Shown: positions 15,670 through 24,365, counted from the stretch's first letter. The stretch is DNA of 40,456 nt from an uncultured Bacteroidales bacterium (GCA_905234655.1 CAJOJG010000025.1:1-40456); one strand, 5' to 3'. The notes: generated by a model not told the origin, from the sequence alone. Program-made: numbers and translations.

Positions 15670-16737
15670 TTAGTCACCTAATTGAGCCTCGATTTGTTGG
15701 GCCTCGGTGATGTGGATTTGCACGCCGTTGTTGAAGCAAACGATGAAGGATTCCTTGAGGTGCATGCTCTGTTCTGCGGCTTGTGCCTCCGCGTATGTGC
15801 GGAAACATCCAATCCAATATTTGTAGAAGCCTTCACGCTCTGTCTCGTCGATTTTGAGTTCGCCCTTGTAAAGGCGTTGGAGTTTGCGCGGGGTCCATTG
15901 TTTCTTGTCGGCGAGGATTTGGATGCGGTATGCAAGTCCTTCGTCGGGGTTGTTGGAGGTCACGCGCCTTGGCATTGCCGATGCGTATGTCTCCTGGAGG
16001 TTGGCGATTCGCTTTTTTGCGTCGGAAACGTAGCGTCCTGACGGATAGCGTGAGATGTAGCCGTTGTACGAGTCGACGGTGTTTGTCTGGACGGCGGAGT
16101 TCCAGTAGTTCTGTTCTGCGGCGGCCTCGCGGTTTTTCTTTTCGGTCTGTTCGGCGTAGAGTTTCAGAGCCTCGTAGCAGTTGTTGCCGGCGGAGACATA
16201 TTTCTGCTTGCATGCCGCCATGTCGCTCTTGAGGGTGTTGTAAGGCTTGGTCTCAAGGCTCTTTGCGCCGAGTTTTCCGTAAGGGTCGAATTTTGTCGAG
16301 CCTTCCTGGATCAGGGTCTCTGCCTGTACCATGTAGTCCTCCGCGCTTGCCTGGTCGGCCTGGAACTCGAATGTCGCCTCGTCAAGGATGGCCTTGTAGA
16401 TGTCATAAAGAGCCGAGTATGATTTTTCGTAGTATTTAGTGGCCTTTATGCGCAATGATTTCTGTTCGACGGATTTTTTCTCGCCTTTCTTCTGTTTGCC
16501 TTTCTTGCTCGAGTCGAAGAGTTTTTGGGTTGTCTTGTCCATTGTCTCGGCCTGCGAGACGAGTTTCTCGCCCTTTGCGATGTCTTCCTGGAGGCGGGTG
16601 AGTGCTGTGTTTTGGTCTTCTGTCACGTAGTCAAGGAGAATGTCGAACATGTCTGTCCCCTCTTGAGCCAGAGTAGGTGCCGTGCTGGCCGCCAACAATG
16701 CCGTGATCGCTGCCAAATGTCTGAAGATTCTTTTCAT
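15670..16737 (-). CDS. Secreted coiled-coil protein with a SPOR-like C-terminal domain
   Basis: A 355-residue protein with a signal peptide (MKRIFRHL, cleavage likely before QEG near residue 25). Most of the length is helical and charged, with repeat-like AETLIQEG and AETMDKT segments. The C-terminal 80-90 residues (YRIQILADKKQWTP, YKYWIGCFRTYAEAQ, ESFIVCF) have the strand-helix-strand pattern of SPOR domains, which bind denuded peptidoglycan. A role at the cell wall or periplasm is inferred. The start at 16737 is preferred to one 13 codons earlier because it begins the signal peptide. It converges on the leu operon and shares its terminator. Confidence 0.65.
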   Translation of the reverse strand: MKRIFRHLAAITALLAASTAPTLAQEGTDMFDILLDYVTEDQNTALTRLQEDIAKGEKLVSQAETMDKTTQKLFDSSKKGKQKKGEKKSVEQKSLRIKATKYYEKSYSALYDIYKAILDEATFEFQADQASAEDYMVQAETLIQEGSTKFDPYGKLGAKSLETKPYNTLKSDMAACKQKYVSAGNNCYEALKLYAEQTEKKNREAAAEQNYWNSAVQTNTVDSYNGYISRYPSGRYVSDAKKRIANLQETYASAMPRRVTSNNPDEGLAYRIQILADKKQWTPRKLQRLYKGELKIDETEREGFYKYWIGCFRTYAEAQAAEQSMHLKESFIVCFNNGVQIHITEAQQIEAQLGD

Positions 16738-16825
16738 TTCGTTTGTTTCGTTTATGGTACGTAATTTATTTTTCACTTGTTGTTTTACAAAATTGTTGCC
16801 AAAAGTTGCGCTTTGCTTTACGCGG

Positions 16826-16833
16826 CAAAGATA
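16826..16833 (-). promoter_or_regulatory. Candidate -7 element for the SPOR-like gene
   Basis: The minus strand reads TATCTTTG, which fits TAnnTTTG, 88 nt before the start codon. No upstream TTTG is at the usual distance. Confidence 0.35.
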
Positions 16834-16921
16834 CTCATAAAAATAATGCGCGGTTTGCAGTTTTTATAATAAAAATTGTTAATGTGGTTAATATTTGGAG
16901 CAGATTGTGCGTCAAAATGAG

Positions 16922-16929
16922 TAATTTTG
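16922..16929 (+). promoter_or_regulatory. Candidate -7 element for the thioredoxin-like gene
   Basis: TAATTTTG fits TAnnTTTG and lies 31 nt before the start codon. A TTTG occurs 24 nt further upstream, which is longer than usual spacing. Confidence 0.4.
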
Positions 16930-16960
16930 CGTTAACTATTTCAAATAAAAGTTTTGTCAG

Positions 16961-18016
16961 ATGAAAAATAAGATTTTAGTTACGGCGGTTATGATGCTGG
17001 GATGGCTCGCCTCATTAGCGCAGGAGGATCTCGGCCCGATAGAATGGATGACGTTTGAGGAGGCCGAGAAGAAGGATTCTGTCGAGAACCGTCCGTTCCT
17101 CATCGACGTCTACACTGACTGGTGTGGATGGTGCAAGAGGATGATGGCCACTACGTTCCATAACCCGCAACTCGCCTCATATATAAACAAGAATTTCTAT
17201 TGTGTCAGGTTCGACGCCGAGACTAAGGACACTGTCATGTTCCACGGCAAGGAGTGGGTTTCAGACGGCCGTGTCAATAAACTCGCTTACCATCTTTTGA
17301 GCAACCGCCTGTCGTACCCCACGATTGTGTATATCGACCGCGACAAGCACATTTTCCCCGTTCCGGGCTATATGCAGACGAAGGACATCGAGCCGATATT
17401 GGTATATTTTGCTGAGAATATGACAGATAATGCGTCGCTCGAAGGCTTTACGAACCTCTACATGAACAGTTTTCCCGAGGTCTATGCCGACGACATCAAA
17501 AAGATAAAAAAGGACGACGTGGACACGTTGGGCAAGGTCTCATGGCTGACTGTCAAGGAGATGCGTGAAAAGTATGACAAGGAGCCAAAGCCAATCCTCA
17601 TCGATGTCTATGTCGATGACAAGTACCGTGGCTATGTGCCTTATATAACCATGAACTCCATGGTGCATGAGCGTGCAGTCCTTAAAGACAGCGCGTTATG
17701 CAGTTACATCAACGAGCATTACTATCCCGTAAGAATCGAGGCGACGACGACGGATTCGATATACTGGTTCGGGAACGACGAGCCGTTTGTAAGCACGGGC
17801 AAGGGTATGCCAAACGGCTTTACCAACGCGCTGATGAACGGTAATTACAAGTTCCCGGCGATGTTCTTCTTCGACAAGGAGCATAAATATGTCGCCAATG
17901 TGTCCGAGTTTTTCGAGCCGGCGTTCTGGAATGTCGTCCTGAGGTTCTACGCCGAGGAGATTTATAAGAAGGAAAAGTTTGAGAGTTTTTACCACAAGAC
18001 CGTTAAAAACAAGTAG
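16961..18016 (+). CDS. Secreted protein with two tandem thioredoxin-like domains, the second lacking CxxC
   Basis: A 351-residue protein with a signal peptide (to about LASLA, residue 20). Domain 1 (about 40-150) is of the thioredoxin_7/DUF255 type with the active motif WCGWC (Cys55, Cys58). Domain 2 (about 205-345) is a recognisable internal copy: LIDVYTD matches LIDVYVD and SYINKNFY matches SYINEHYY. In domain 2 the positions of Cys55 and Cys58 are Lys221 and Gly224, so it cannot do thiol-disulfide chemistry that way. It is probably a periplasmic disulfide reductase or isomerase whose second half acts as a scaffold or substrate-binding module. The rlmN start codon follows after 4 nt, so the two genes are probably co-transcribed. 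Confidence 0.75.
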   Translation: MKNKILVTAVMMLGWLASLAQEDLGPIEWMTFEEAEKKDSVENRPFLIDVYTDWCGWCKRMMATTFHNPQLASYINKNFYCVRFDAETKDTVMFHGKEWVSDGRVNKLAYHLLSNRLSYPTIVYIDRDKHIFPVPGYMQTKDIEPILVYFAENMTDNASLEGFTNLYMNSFPEVYADDIKKIKKDDVDTLGKVSWLTVKEMREKYDKEPKPILIDVYVDDKYRGYVPYITMNSMVHERAVLKDSALCSYINEHYYPVRIEATTTDSIYWFGNDEPFVSTGKGMPNGFTNALMNGNYKFPAMFFFDKEHKYVANVSEFFEPAFWNVVLRFYAEEIYKKEKFESFYHKTVKNK

Positions 18017-18020
18017 CCCG

Positions 18021-19049
18021 ATGAACACCACACCACTTTTTGGCATGACGCTCGCGGAACTCCAACAGGTCGCCGCTGAGAATGGACTGCCGAAATTCGC
18101 CGCCAAACAGATTGCAGACTGGCTGTATAAAAAGAAGGTCGAGTCAATCGACCAGATGACCAACTTGTCCAAGAAGGCAAGGGAAACCCTCACTGAAAAA
18201 TATTGTGTCGGGCTTGCCGCGCCGGTGAAGGAAACTGTGTCCGTCGATGGAACTAAGAAATACCTTTTCAGCACCGCAAATTCAAAATCCGTCGAGGCGG
18301 CGTACATTCCCGACCGCGACAGGGCGACGCTGTGCGTGTCGTGTCAGGCGGGCTGCAAGATGGGCTGCAAATTCTGCAACACCGGGCTTCAAGGTTTTGG
18401 CGGAAATCTCACTACAAACGAAATCTTGAACCAAATAAAGTCGTTGCCGGAGTTTGACACGCTCACGAATATTGTCTTCATGGGCATGGGCGAGCCTATC
18501 GACAACCTCCAAAACATCCTGAAAGCCATTGAGATACTCACAGCCGACCATGGTTTTGCGATGTCGCCGCACAGGATGACGCTTTCCACGGTCGGAATCC
18601 TGCCCGGCTTGGAGGAGTTCCTGAAAAAAACCGACGTGCATCTTGCAATTTCAGTCCACAATCCGTTTCCCAACGAGCGCGCGCAGATAATGCCAATCGA
18701 AAATGCGCAGCCGTTAATGAAAACTTTGCAACTCGTTAAACGTTACGATTTTAGCCATCAGCGGCGTTTTTCGGCGGAATATACGATGGTTAAGGGTGTG
18801 AACGACAGCCCGCGCCATGCGCGTCAACTCGTCAACATTCTTCGCGGAATCCCGGCGCGCGTCAACATAATCCGTTACCATGCGCATCCCGGCAGCGATT
18901 TTGAGCCGTCGCCGGAGATTCGTGTGCGTGAATTTCAAGAAATCCTCACCTCGGCGGGAATTATCGCCACTGTCAGGGCATCGCGAGGCGAGGATATATA
19001 TGCTGCGTGTGGTTTGTTAAGTACAAAAGCCGCTAAATCAGATATTTAG
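18021..19049 (+). CDS. rlmN: 23S rRNA (adenine2503-C2)-methyltransferase, dual-specificity
   Basis: A 342-residue radical SAM enzyme. The cluster-binding motif CKMGCKFC gives Cys112, Cys116 and Cys119. The family motifs VFMGMGEPIDN and RMTLSTVGILPG and the C-terminal catalytic region near ACGLL are present. It methylates A2503 of 23S rRNA (and A37 of some tRNAs), using a methyl-cysteine intermediate. ATG 18021 is chosen because it sits 4 nt after the upstream stop and the length matches the family. It converges on argE with 3 nt between the stops. Confidence 0.93.
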   Translation: MNTTPLFGMTLAELQQVAAENGLPKFAAKQIADWLYKKKVESIDQMTNLSKKARETLTEKYCVGLAAPVKETVSVDGTKKYLFSTANSKSVEAAYIPDRDRATLCVSCQAGCKMGCKFCNTGLQGFGGNLTTNEILNQIKSLPEFDTLTNIVFMGMGEPIDNLQNILKAIEILTADHGFAMSPHRMTLSTVGILPGLEEFLKKTDVHLAISVHNPFPNERAQIMPIENAQPLMKTLQLVKRYDFSHQRRFSAEYTMVKGVNDSPRHARQLVNILRGIPARVNIIRYHAHPGSDFEPSPEIRVREFQEILTSAGIIATVRASRGEDIYAACGLLSTKAAKSDI

Positions 19050-19052
19050 ACG

Positions 19053-20147
19053 TTATTTTGCCAATCCAAGAAACTCCTCGAACAATTTTATCGTCTTTTC
19101 AATGCCGTCGGTGATTTCGTCAAGTTTGATGTACTCGTCGGCGGTGTGGGAGCGGTTGCTGTCGCCGGGTCCGACCTTGACACTTGCGTATGGCATCACG
19201 GCGCGGTCGGAGGTTGTCGGCGAGCCGAACAACTTGAATCCCTGCGACTTGGCAACCTTGATGAACGGATGCTCGAAGTCGATTTGTGACGATTTGAGTT
19301 TGAACGAGCGGGGCTTGACCTCGGTGTCCTTGTTTGGAATGTTGGCTTTGATGATGTCCAAAACCTCCTGATGGGTGTATTTTTCAGTAATGCGGACATC
19401 GACCATGAACATGCAACTGTCGGGAATGACATTGTGGAGCGTACCAGCATTGACACCTGTAACGGTGCATTTGACCTCGCCAAGCCACGGCGAAACTTTC
19501 TCGAATTTGTAGTTCCTGAACCAGTTGATGTCATCGACCGCCTTGTAAATCGCATTGATGCCGGTGTTCCGTGCGGCGTGGCCAGTCTTGCCCTGCGCGG
19601 TGCAATCAAGCACGAGAATGCCTTTTTCCGCCACTGAAATCTCCATGCACGTCGGCTCGCCAACTACTGCGAACTCGATTGGCGGAAGTTTTGGCAGAAT
19701 GCTCATCACGCCATTTTCGCCTGAATTTTCCTCCTCGGCTGTGGGCGCAATGATGAAATTGTACGGCAAGTCCGTGCGGTCATAGAAATACAAAAAAGTG
19801 GTAATCAGGTTGATGAGCGGGCCGCCGGCGTCGTTGCTGCCAAGTCCGTACAATACGCCGTCCTCAACGTCGGGGCTGAACGGGTCGCGTGTGTAACTCT
19901 TGGCGGGCAACACCGTGTCATGGTGGGAGTTAAGCAGAATGGTCGGCTTGTTTGGGTCGAAATGCTTGTTCTGTGCCCAGACGTTGTTAAGGTGTCGGTT
20001 GACATTCTCAACTCCGTGATTTTCAAGATATCCGACGAGGATTGCCGCCGTCTTGTCCTCGTTTCGCGATGTGGAAGGCGTGCGGATTAGGTTTTTCAGA
20101 AGTTCGATGCCCTCGGCAGTGAGGACAGATAGTTTCGATTGGTTCAT
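19053..20147 (-). CDS. argE: M20-family N-acyl-ornithine/citrulline deacylase of arginine synthesis
   Basis: A 364-residue M20 metallopeptidase-like deacylase. The metal ligands and catalytic Asp are visible in NSHHDTV (His76, Asp77), GLGSNDAGG (Asp106) and TAEEENSG (Glu138 and Glu139), with a dimerisation domain between about 180 and 290. In Bacteroides, arginine synthesis uses N-succinylated intermediates, and the enzyme of this type acts on N-succinylcitrulline, so acyl specificity is uncertain here. It lies downstream of argB on the same strand, separated by the AlbA_2 relic, and argD is further upstream. The three genes were probably once closer together. Confidence 0.85.
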   Translation of the reverse strand: MNQSKLSVLTAEGIELLKNLIRTPSTSRNEDKTAAILVGYLENHGVENVNRHLNNVWAQNKHFDPNKPTILLNSHHDTVLPAKSYTRDPFSPDVEDGVLYGLGSNDAGGPLINLITTFLYFYDRTDLPYNFIIAPTAEEENSGENGVMSILPKLPPIEFAVVGEPTCMEISVAEKGILVLDCTAQGKTGHAARNTGINAIYKAVDDINWFRNYKFEKVSPWLGEVKCTVTGVNAGTLHNVIPDSCMFMVDVRITEKYTHQEVLDIIKANIPNKDTEVKPRSFKLKSSQIDFEHPFIKVAKSQGFKLFGSPTTSDRAVMPYASVKVGPGDSNRSHTADEYIKLDEITDGIEKTIKLFEEFLGLAK

Positions 20148-20161
20148 ATTTTTTTATGGTG

Positions 20162-20582
20162 TTAAATGTTTACAATCCAGTGGCCATTTTTCTTTGCACC
20201 TATTCTTTCAATGATGCCTTTTTTACGTAAAGAATACAGTATCTTATTTATGCCCGCTTCTGAAAGATTAGATTCGGAACACAAGGCTTTAGTTGTAATA
20301 TACGCATCTTTTTGGAGCAATATGATAATTTTTTGTTCTGATGGTGTTATTCTCTTATTCTCTACTTTATTCTCTACTTTATTGGCTACTTTATTGGCTA
20401 CTTTTGGACGTTTGAAAATTATGGGATTGTGGCGTTACACCAAAAATCAGCCATCCGCCCTCGGTGTTCAGAAGGGCACACGCCGTGTGCATGGCGTCCT
20501 TCAACTCGCCAGTGGATTTCTTCAACTCCAATGTGCGGGTCTCGCCTGTACCGATTAGTTTTTGTATTTCGCTGAGGGTCAT
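20162..20582 (-). pseudogene. AlbA_2 (Schlafen-like) DNA-binding protein relic, internally deleted and frameshifted
   Basis: The minus strand starts with ATG 20580-20582 and encodes the AlbA_2 N-terminus (ETRTLELKKSTGELKDA, CALLNTEGGWLIFGV). It then breaks. In another frame, from about 20420 to the TAA at 20162-20164, it encodes KVANKVANKVENKVENK followed by a winged helix (SEQKIIILLQKDAYITTKA, RKKGIIERIGAKKNGHWIV). This is the usual C-terminal end of the same AlbA_2 proteins, with the hallmark VANKVENK repeats. About 300 or more residues expected between the two parts are missing. It lies between argB and argE, both on the same strand. It cannot make a normal product. Confidence 0.8.
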
Positions 20583-20600
20583 AATGTTGGTGTCGGTGGA

Positions 20601-21392
20601 TTATTTGCAAATTAACGTTCCTGCATGGTTTTCGTCAAAAAATTGTTCAATGTCGTTTGAATTGCCGATAATCACTTTGTTGACACCTTGGTTGATTGTG
20701 CGGAAGGCGTTTTCGAGTTTTGGAATCATGCCGTCGGAGAAGATGCCTTTGGCAGAAAGTTCGGGATAGTTTTTGGTGTCGAGTTGCTTAATTACCGAAT
20801 TGTCGTCGTCAGCGTCCATCAGCACGCCTTTTTTCTCAAAACAGAAATAGAGGTTTGTCTTTGCGACTTTGGCAAGAGCAGCCGCCAATGTCGATGCCAC
20901 GGTGTCGGCGTTGATGTTGAGCAATTGGGCGTTGCGGTCGGCGGCGATTGTGGCGATGACGGGCGTGTAGCCTTCGGAGACTAACGAAAGCAACAAGTTT
21001 GCATTAACGCCCTCTGGCGTGATGTCGCCCGCAAAACCATAGTCGATGTCCTTCACGGGACGTTTGACGGCATCCAAAAGTGTTCCGTCCACGCCCGAAA
21101 GTCCCACAGCCTTGCGTCCCGACGAGTTTAGTTTTGCTGTGATGGTCTTGTTGATAAGTCCGGCATATACCATCGTGACGACCTTGAGGGTTTCGGCATC
21201 GGTGATGCGCCTGCCATTGACCATTTTGGGTTCGATTCCCATGTCGGACAGCACAGTGTTCGCGACCTTTCCGCCGCCGTGCACGAGGATTATGTTTCCT
21301 TCCACATTCGACAGCCGCGCGAGGAACTCATTGCGAGCGTCCTCATTGTCAATTACTTTGCCGCCGATTTTTACGATGTTGATTTCTTGCAT
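20601..21392 (-). CDS. argB: N-acylglutamate kinase
   Basis: A 263-residue amino-acid-kinase family protein. IVKIGGKVI (6-14) and ILVHGGGK are the phosphate-binding elements, and GLSGVDGTLLDA, ITPEGVNAN and NINADTVAS are family motifs. It phosphorylates N-acetylglutamate, or in Bacteroides possibly N-succinylglutamate, the second step of arginine synthesis. The start at 21392 (MQEINIVK) is preferred: a longer in-frame reading adds 36 basic residues with no homology and overlaps the divergent promoter region. A -7 element sits 26 nt upstream. Confidence 0.9.
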   Translation of the reverse strand: MQEINIVKIGGKVIDNEDARNEFLARLSNVEGNIILVHGGGKVANTVLSDMGIEPKMVNGRRITDAETLKVVTMVYAGLINKTITAKLNSSGRKAVGLSGVDGTLLDAVKRPVKDIDYGFAGDITPEGVNANLLLSLVSEGYTPVIATIAADRNAQLLNINADTVASTLAAALAKVAKTNLYFCFEKKGVLMDADDDNSVIKQLDTKNYPELSAKGIFSDGMIPKLENAFRTINQGVNKVIIGNSNDIEQFFDENHAGTLICK

Positions 21393-21417
21393 TGTGTTAT
21401 GTTTTTTTCTTATTCCG

Positions 21418-21425
21418 CAAAAGTA
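21418..21425 (-). promoter_or_regulatory. Candidate -7 element for argB
   Basis: The minus strand reads TACTTTTG, matching TAnnTTTG, 25 nt before the argB start codon. The divergent gene has the identical octamer on the other strand at 21469-21476. No -33 TTTG at standard spacing was seen. Confidence 0.45.
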
Positions 21426-21468
21426 CGATTTTTTTTGATGCCGCGCCAATTTTAACGGTGATTTTTTG

Positions 21469-21476
21469 TACTTTTG
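21469..21476 (+). promoter_or_regulatory. Candidate -7 element for the 21514 gene
   Basis: TACTTTTG matches TAnnTTTG and lies 37 nt before the start codon. Confidence 0.45.
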
Positions 21477-21513
21477 TGGTGCTAAAAACAACAACTGCAA
21501 GATTCTTCACATT

Positions 21514-22323
21514 ATGTATTCACACATTCCATTGATATTGGTTTTATTAGTTTTGACAGTCCAAGCCGCTCATTCTCAATCGGTTTCGGATTCAGTTACC
21601 GTGACCATCGAGGGCGACTACTGCGACATACGCGAAACTAAACTGCCGGTAAATATTTTCAACGGCGGACAAGAGGACATCGAGATTGTGCGTTACGAAA
21701 TTTGTAGGTTGAAACGCTGGTTCAGAGAGGATTACACCATAGACAGCGCACTCGGCGAGCCGTTTATCGTAAGAGATTTCAAAAAAACTATCAAGCCGAA
21801 AGCCGGTTTCAAAAAGAAATTCGATTTGGAAATTTTCAAAGTCCTCGAATACAGAGGGGAATATTGTTTCATGATATTTTATAAAAAACAGGACGGCATG
21901 ATAAAATCTGCGGCTCATCGGTTTATAACCCCGCCGATGTATATCATCCAAGTGCACTCCGACGACAATTCGCCATGGGAAGAAGGCGTTTTCATAGAGG
22001 ATTTGGGATACGATTGCCACTCCAACGAAGAATCTTCACGCATAAGACGTAGCGCGGACAGCACCGCCGCAGATTATTGGCTGCAACACCAGCGCAAATA
22101 CCTTTACCGCAAAGGCGGCGAACCCGAACATCCCGATTCGGCATACGCAAGAGTCCGCCGCAACTATTCCGGCACTCAAACCGGCATGGATTTTTTCTTT
22201 GAGAAATATGGCGAGGCATACGCCGACACCGCCAATAACCAGACAATCAATATTTTACGCGAATTAATAACCATAATGCAAGACCTCTCGTGCGGAAACA
22301 TTAAAATGAAGAGACGCGAATAA
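21514..22323 (+). CDS. Unknown secreted protein
   Basis: A 269-residue protein with a signal peptide (MYSHIPLILVLLVL, cleavage near AHSQ, about residue 22). The rest is soluble. It starts with a beta-rich stretch of about 130 residues (VTVTIEGDYCDIRETKLPVN, YRGEYCFMIFYKK) that could be an immunoglobulin-like or small beta-sandwich domain, followed by a charged helical tail. I do not recognise the family. ATG 21514 is favoured over the in-frame upstream ATG at 21466 because it begins the signal peptide and lies after the -7 element. It is divergent from argB and convergent with argD, so it is a single-gene unit interrupting the arg genes. Confidence 0.6.
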   Translation: MYSHIPLILVLLVLTVQAAHSQSVSDSVTVTIEGDYCDIRETKLPVNIFNGGQEDIEIVRYEICRLKRWFREDYTIDSALGEPFIVRDFKKTIKPKAGFKKKFDLEIFKVLEYRGEYCFMIFYKKQDGMIKSAAHRFITPPMYIIQVHSDDNSPWEEGVFIEDLGYDCHSNEESSRIRRSADSTAADYWLQHQRKYLYRKGGEPEHPDSAYARVRRNYSGTQTGMDFFFEKYGEAYADTANNQTINILRELITIMQDLSCGNIKMKRRE

Positions 22324-22355
22324 CGGCGTCTCCTCAATAATTATCTGAAAATCAT

Positions 22356-23480
22356 TTACTTCGTCACCTTGTCGAATGCCTCCACAAACCGATTGATTTC
22401 CTTTTCGGTGATGCAGAGCGGCGGAATGAGGCGGATTGTGTTGACACCGCCGGAGAAGCCGGTGAAGATGTGCTCGTCGAAAAGCAGGCGGTTGCGGATT
22501 TCGGAAGCGTTTCCTACTGTCTCGATGCCAACCATCAAGCCACGTCCGCGAAGGTCTTTTATAGCCTTGTGGCCACGGAGTTTGCCCATCAGGATTGCGC
22601 CCATCTTGGCAGCGTTTTCGGTGTAATTGTACTTAGCCATCACGTCGGCGGTGGCGATTGCAGCGGCACAGCCGAGGTGGTTGCCGCCGAATGTGGTGCC
22701 CAACATTCCGAATTTTGCGGGGATTGCGGGGTCTATCATCACAGCACCGACAGGGAAACCGTTGGCGATGCCTTTTGCCATTGTTATGATGTCGGCCTTG
22801 ACGCCGGAATATTGGTGGGCGAAGAACTTGCCGGAGCGTCCGTAGCCGCATTGAATCTCGTCGATGATGAGCATCGTGCCGTTTTGGGTGCAAAGTTCGC
22901 GGAGTTGTTTCAAGAACTCGTCACTGGCAATCTGAACGCCGCCAACGCCTTGTATGCCTTCCACGATGACCGCCGCTACATCGCTGTCTATCACTTTCTT
23001 GACCGATTCGATGTCGTTGAGGGTCGCCCAAAGCACCTTGTCGGTTTTGTTGATGGGAGCCTGGATTGCGGGATTGTCGGTAACGGCGACAGCGAGCGAT
23101 GTCCTGCCGAAGAACGCACCATGGAAACTAATAACCTTGCTGCGGTTGGTGTAGAACGAGGCGAGTTTGAGGGCATTTTCGTTGGCCTCCGCGCCTGAAT
23201 TTACAAGAAACAGTTTGTAATCGCTGTATCCGCTGAGTTTCTGCAACTTGACCGCCAATTCCTCTTGCAACGGAATATGCACCGAATTGGAGTAGAAACC
23301 GATTTTGTTGAGTTGGGCTGTTACGGCCTTTACGTAGTCTTCCTGACAGTGGCCGATGCTGATGACGCCGTGCCCGCCATAGAGGTCGAGGTATTTTTTA
23401 CCCTCACTGTCAGTGAGTTCCATGCCCTTGGCGCTCTCTATCGTTATCGGAAATAACTTAAAAACTTCAAATGTGTTCAT
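22356..23480 (-). CDS. argD: N-acylornithine aminotransferase
   Basis: A 374-residue class III PLP aminotransferase. The PLP lysine is Lys236 in TMAKGIANGFP. LFLVNSGAEANENALKLA and MLIIDEIQCGYGRSG are the cofactor-binding signatures, and GTTFGGNHLGCAAA is also present. It makes N-acyl-ornithine from the semialdehyde in arginine synthesis (acetyl or succinyl form; specificity not visible). The length is normal for the family. It is on the same strand as argB and argE, and the intervening unknown gene runs the other way. Confidence 0.9.
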   Translation of the reverse strand: MNTFEVFKLFPITIESAKGMELTDSEGKKYLDLYGGHGVISIGHCQEDYVKAVTAQLNKIGFYSNSVHIPLQEELAVKLQKLSGYSDYKLFLVNSGAEANENALKLASFYTNRSKVISFHGAFFGRTSLAVAVTDNPAIQAPINKTDKVLWATLNDIESVKKVIDSDVAAVIVEGIQGVGGVQIASDEFLKQLRELCTQNGTMLIIDEIQCGYGRSGKFFAHQYSGVKADIITMAKGIANGFPVGAVMIDPAIPAKFGMLGTTFGGNHLGCAAAIATADVMAKYNYTENAAKMGAILMGKLRGHKAIKDLRGRGLMVGIETVGNASEIRNRLLFDEHIFTGFSGGVNTIRLIPPLCITEKEINRFVEAFDKVTK

Positions 23481-23528
23481 TTCTTCTTGATGTTAATTTT
23501 CCACCGCAACAACAATGTAACGGCAGGG

Positions 23529-23536
23529 CAAAGGTA
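23529..23536 (-). promoter_or_regulatory. Candidate -7 element for argD
   Basis: The minus strand reads TACCTTTG (TAnnTTTG), 48 nt before the argD start codon. Confidence 0.4.
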
Positions 23537-23635
23537 GTAAAAAATTTTGTCACTTATGCTGTCCTATGAAATAAAAACGCAGAATTGACGTGAGATTGCA
23601 AAAAAAGTCGTCTATCTTGCATGTGGATTTTTTCC

Positions 23636-23956
23636 CTAATCGACTCGCACCGCCGTGCCGTTGCAGGCGACCATCACCATGCTGTTTTTTGGACCGATGG
23701 TTCCGAAGTCGAAGTTGACACCGATTACGGCATTTGCGCCGAGGGCTTCCGCGCGTTTGCACATTTCGTTGATTGCGTCTTCCTTGCCCTCGCGCACCAC
23801 CTTTTCGTATGCGCCCGAGCGTCCGCCGAAGAAGTCGCGTATCTTTGCGAAAAAGTCCTTGAAAGCGTTTGCGCCGATTATCACCTCGCCGCTGACGATG
23901 CCGAGGTATTCCACGATTCTCGCGTCGGCGATAGAGTTTGTTGTGGTTACTATCAT
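23636..23956 (-). CDS. YbjQ/UPF0145 family protein
   Basis: A 106-residue protein matching the YbjQ (DUF74) family: MIVTTTNSIADARIVEYLG at the start, VSGEVIIGAN, and AEALGANAVIGVNFDF near the end. These small proteins form ring-shaped oligomers and are sometimes labelled heavy-metal-binding; a firm function is not known. Its ATG overlaps the stop codon of the upstream Fic relic by ATGA. That gives translational coupling to a gene that is itself broken. No separate promoter was seen. Confidence 0.85.
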   Translation of the reverse strand: MIVTTTNSIADARIVEYLGIVSGEVIIGANAFKDFFAKIRDFFGGRSGAYEKVVREGKEDAINEMCKRAEALGANAVIGVNFDFGTIGPKNSMVMVACNGTAVRVD

Positions 23957-24270
23957 GATTGTGAGTTGTTTGTCAGTTTGTTGTATAATGAGAGGCCTTT
24001 TGCCGTCAGAAGGTATTTTTGACGTGGATGTCGCGGCGAGTCAGGGTAGAGAAGTCGGACAAAACCATCATTGATTGACGGTTTGAGGTGGTATTCAATA
24101 AAATTTGGACGGTGCTTCAATTTTAACTCTTCCATCCTCAGGTATTTGATGGTGAAGATTGCGGTGGTTCTTGTGTTGCCTTCCGCAAAAGGATGTATCT
24201 GCCATATCCCCGACACAAAACGCGCCATGTGTTCCACCATTTGGGTTTCGTCCAAGCCAGCGTAAGAAAT
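23953..24270 (-). pseudogene. Fic-family relic lacking its N-terminus, joined to a winged-helix C-terminus
   Basis: The frame contains ISYAGLDETQMVEHMARF and the Fic core motif HPFAEGNTRTTAIF (H-P-F-x-x-G-N-x-R), then IKYLR. Directly after this comes a winged-helix tail, HRPNFIEYHLKPSINDG, then LYPDSPRHPRQKYLLT, which normally sits much further along or in another protein class. The N-terminal half that positions the flap and the inhibitory helix of Fic AMP-transferases is absent, and upstream sequence runs into the dnaK terminator. The track of homology starts near 24270 with no good start codon (TTG 24253-24255 is the best). AMPylation activity is unlikely. Its stop overlaps the YbjQ start. 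Confidence 0.7.
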
Positions 24271-24305
24271 CTGATAACTATTGGGTTGGCCGTGCGCTTC
24301 TACAA

Positions 24306-24345
24306 AAAAAACCGCGCAACCATATTATTAATTACGCGGTTTTTT
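24306..24345 (-). terminator. Terminator downstream of dnaK
   Basis: An 11-bp stem (24306-24316 with 24335-24345) with an 18-nt AT-rich loop has A and T runs on both sides. It lies 20 nt past the dnaK stop codon and works on the minus-strand transcript. Confidence 0.75.
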
Positions 24346-24365
24346 ATCATTCTATGTTTCTAATT

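Noticed and set aside
22313..22334. Terminator between the 21514 gene and argD
   Set aside because: A 7-bp GAGACGC/GCGTCTC stem exists but has no T-tract on either strand and overlaps the stop codon.
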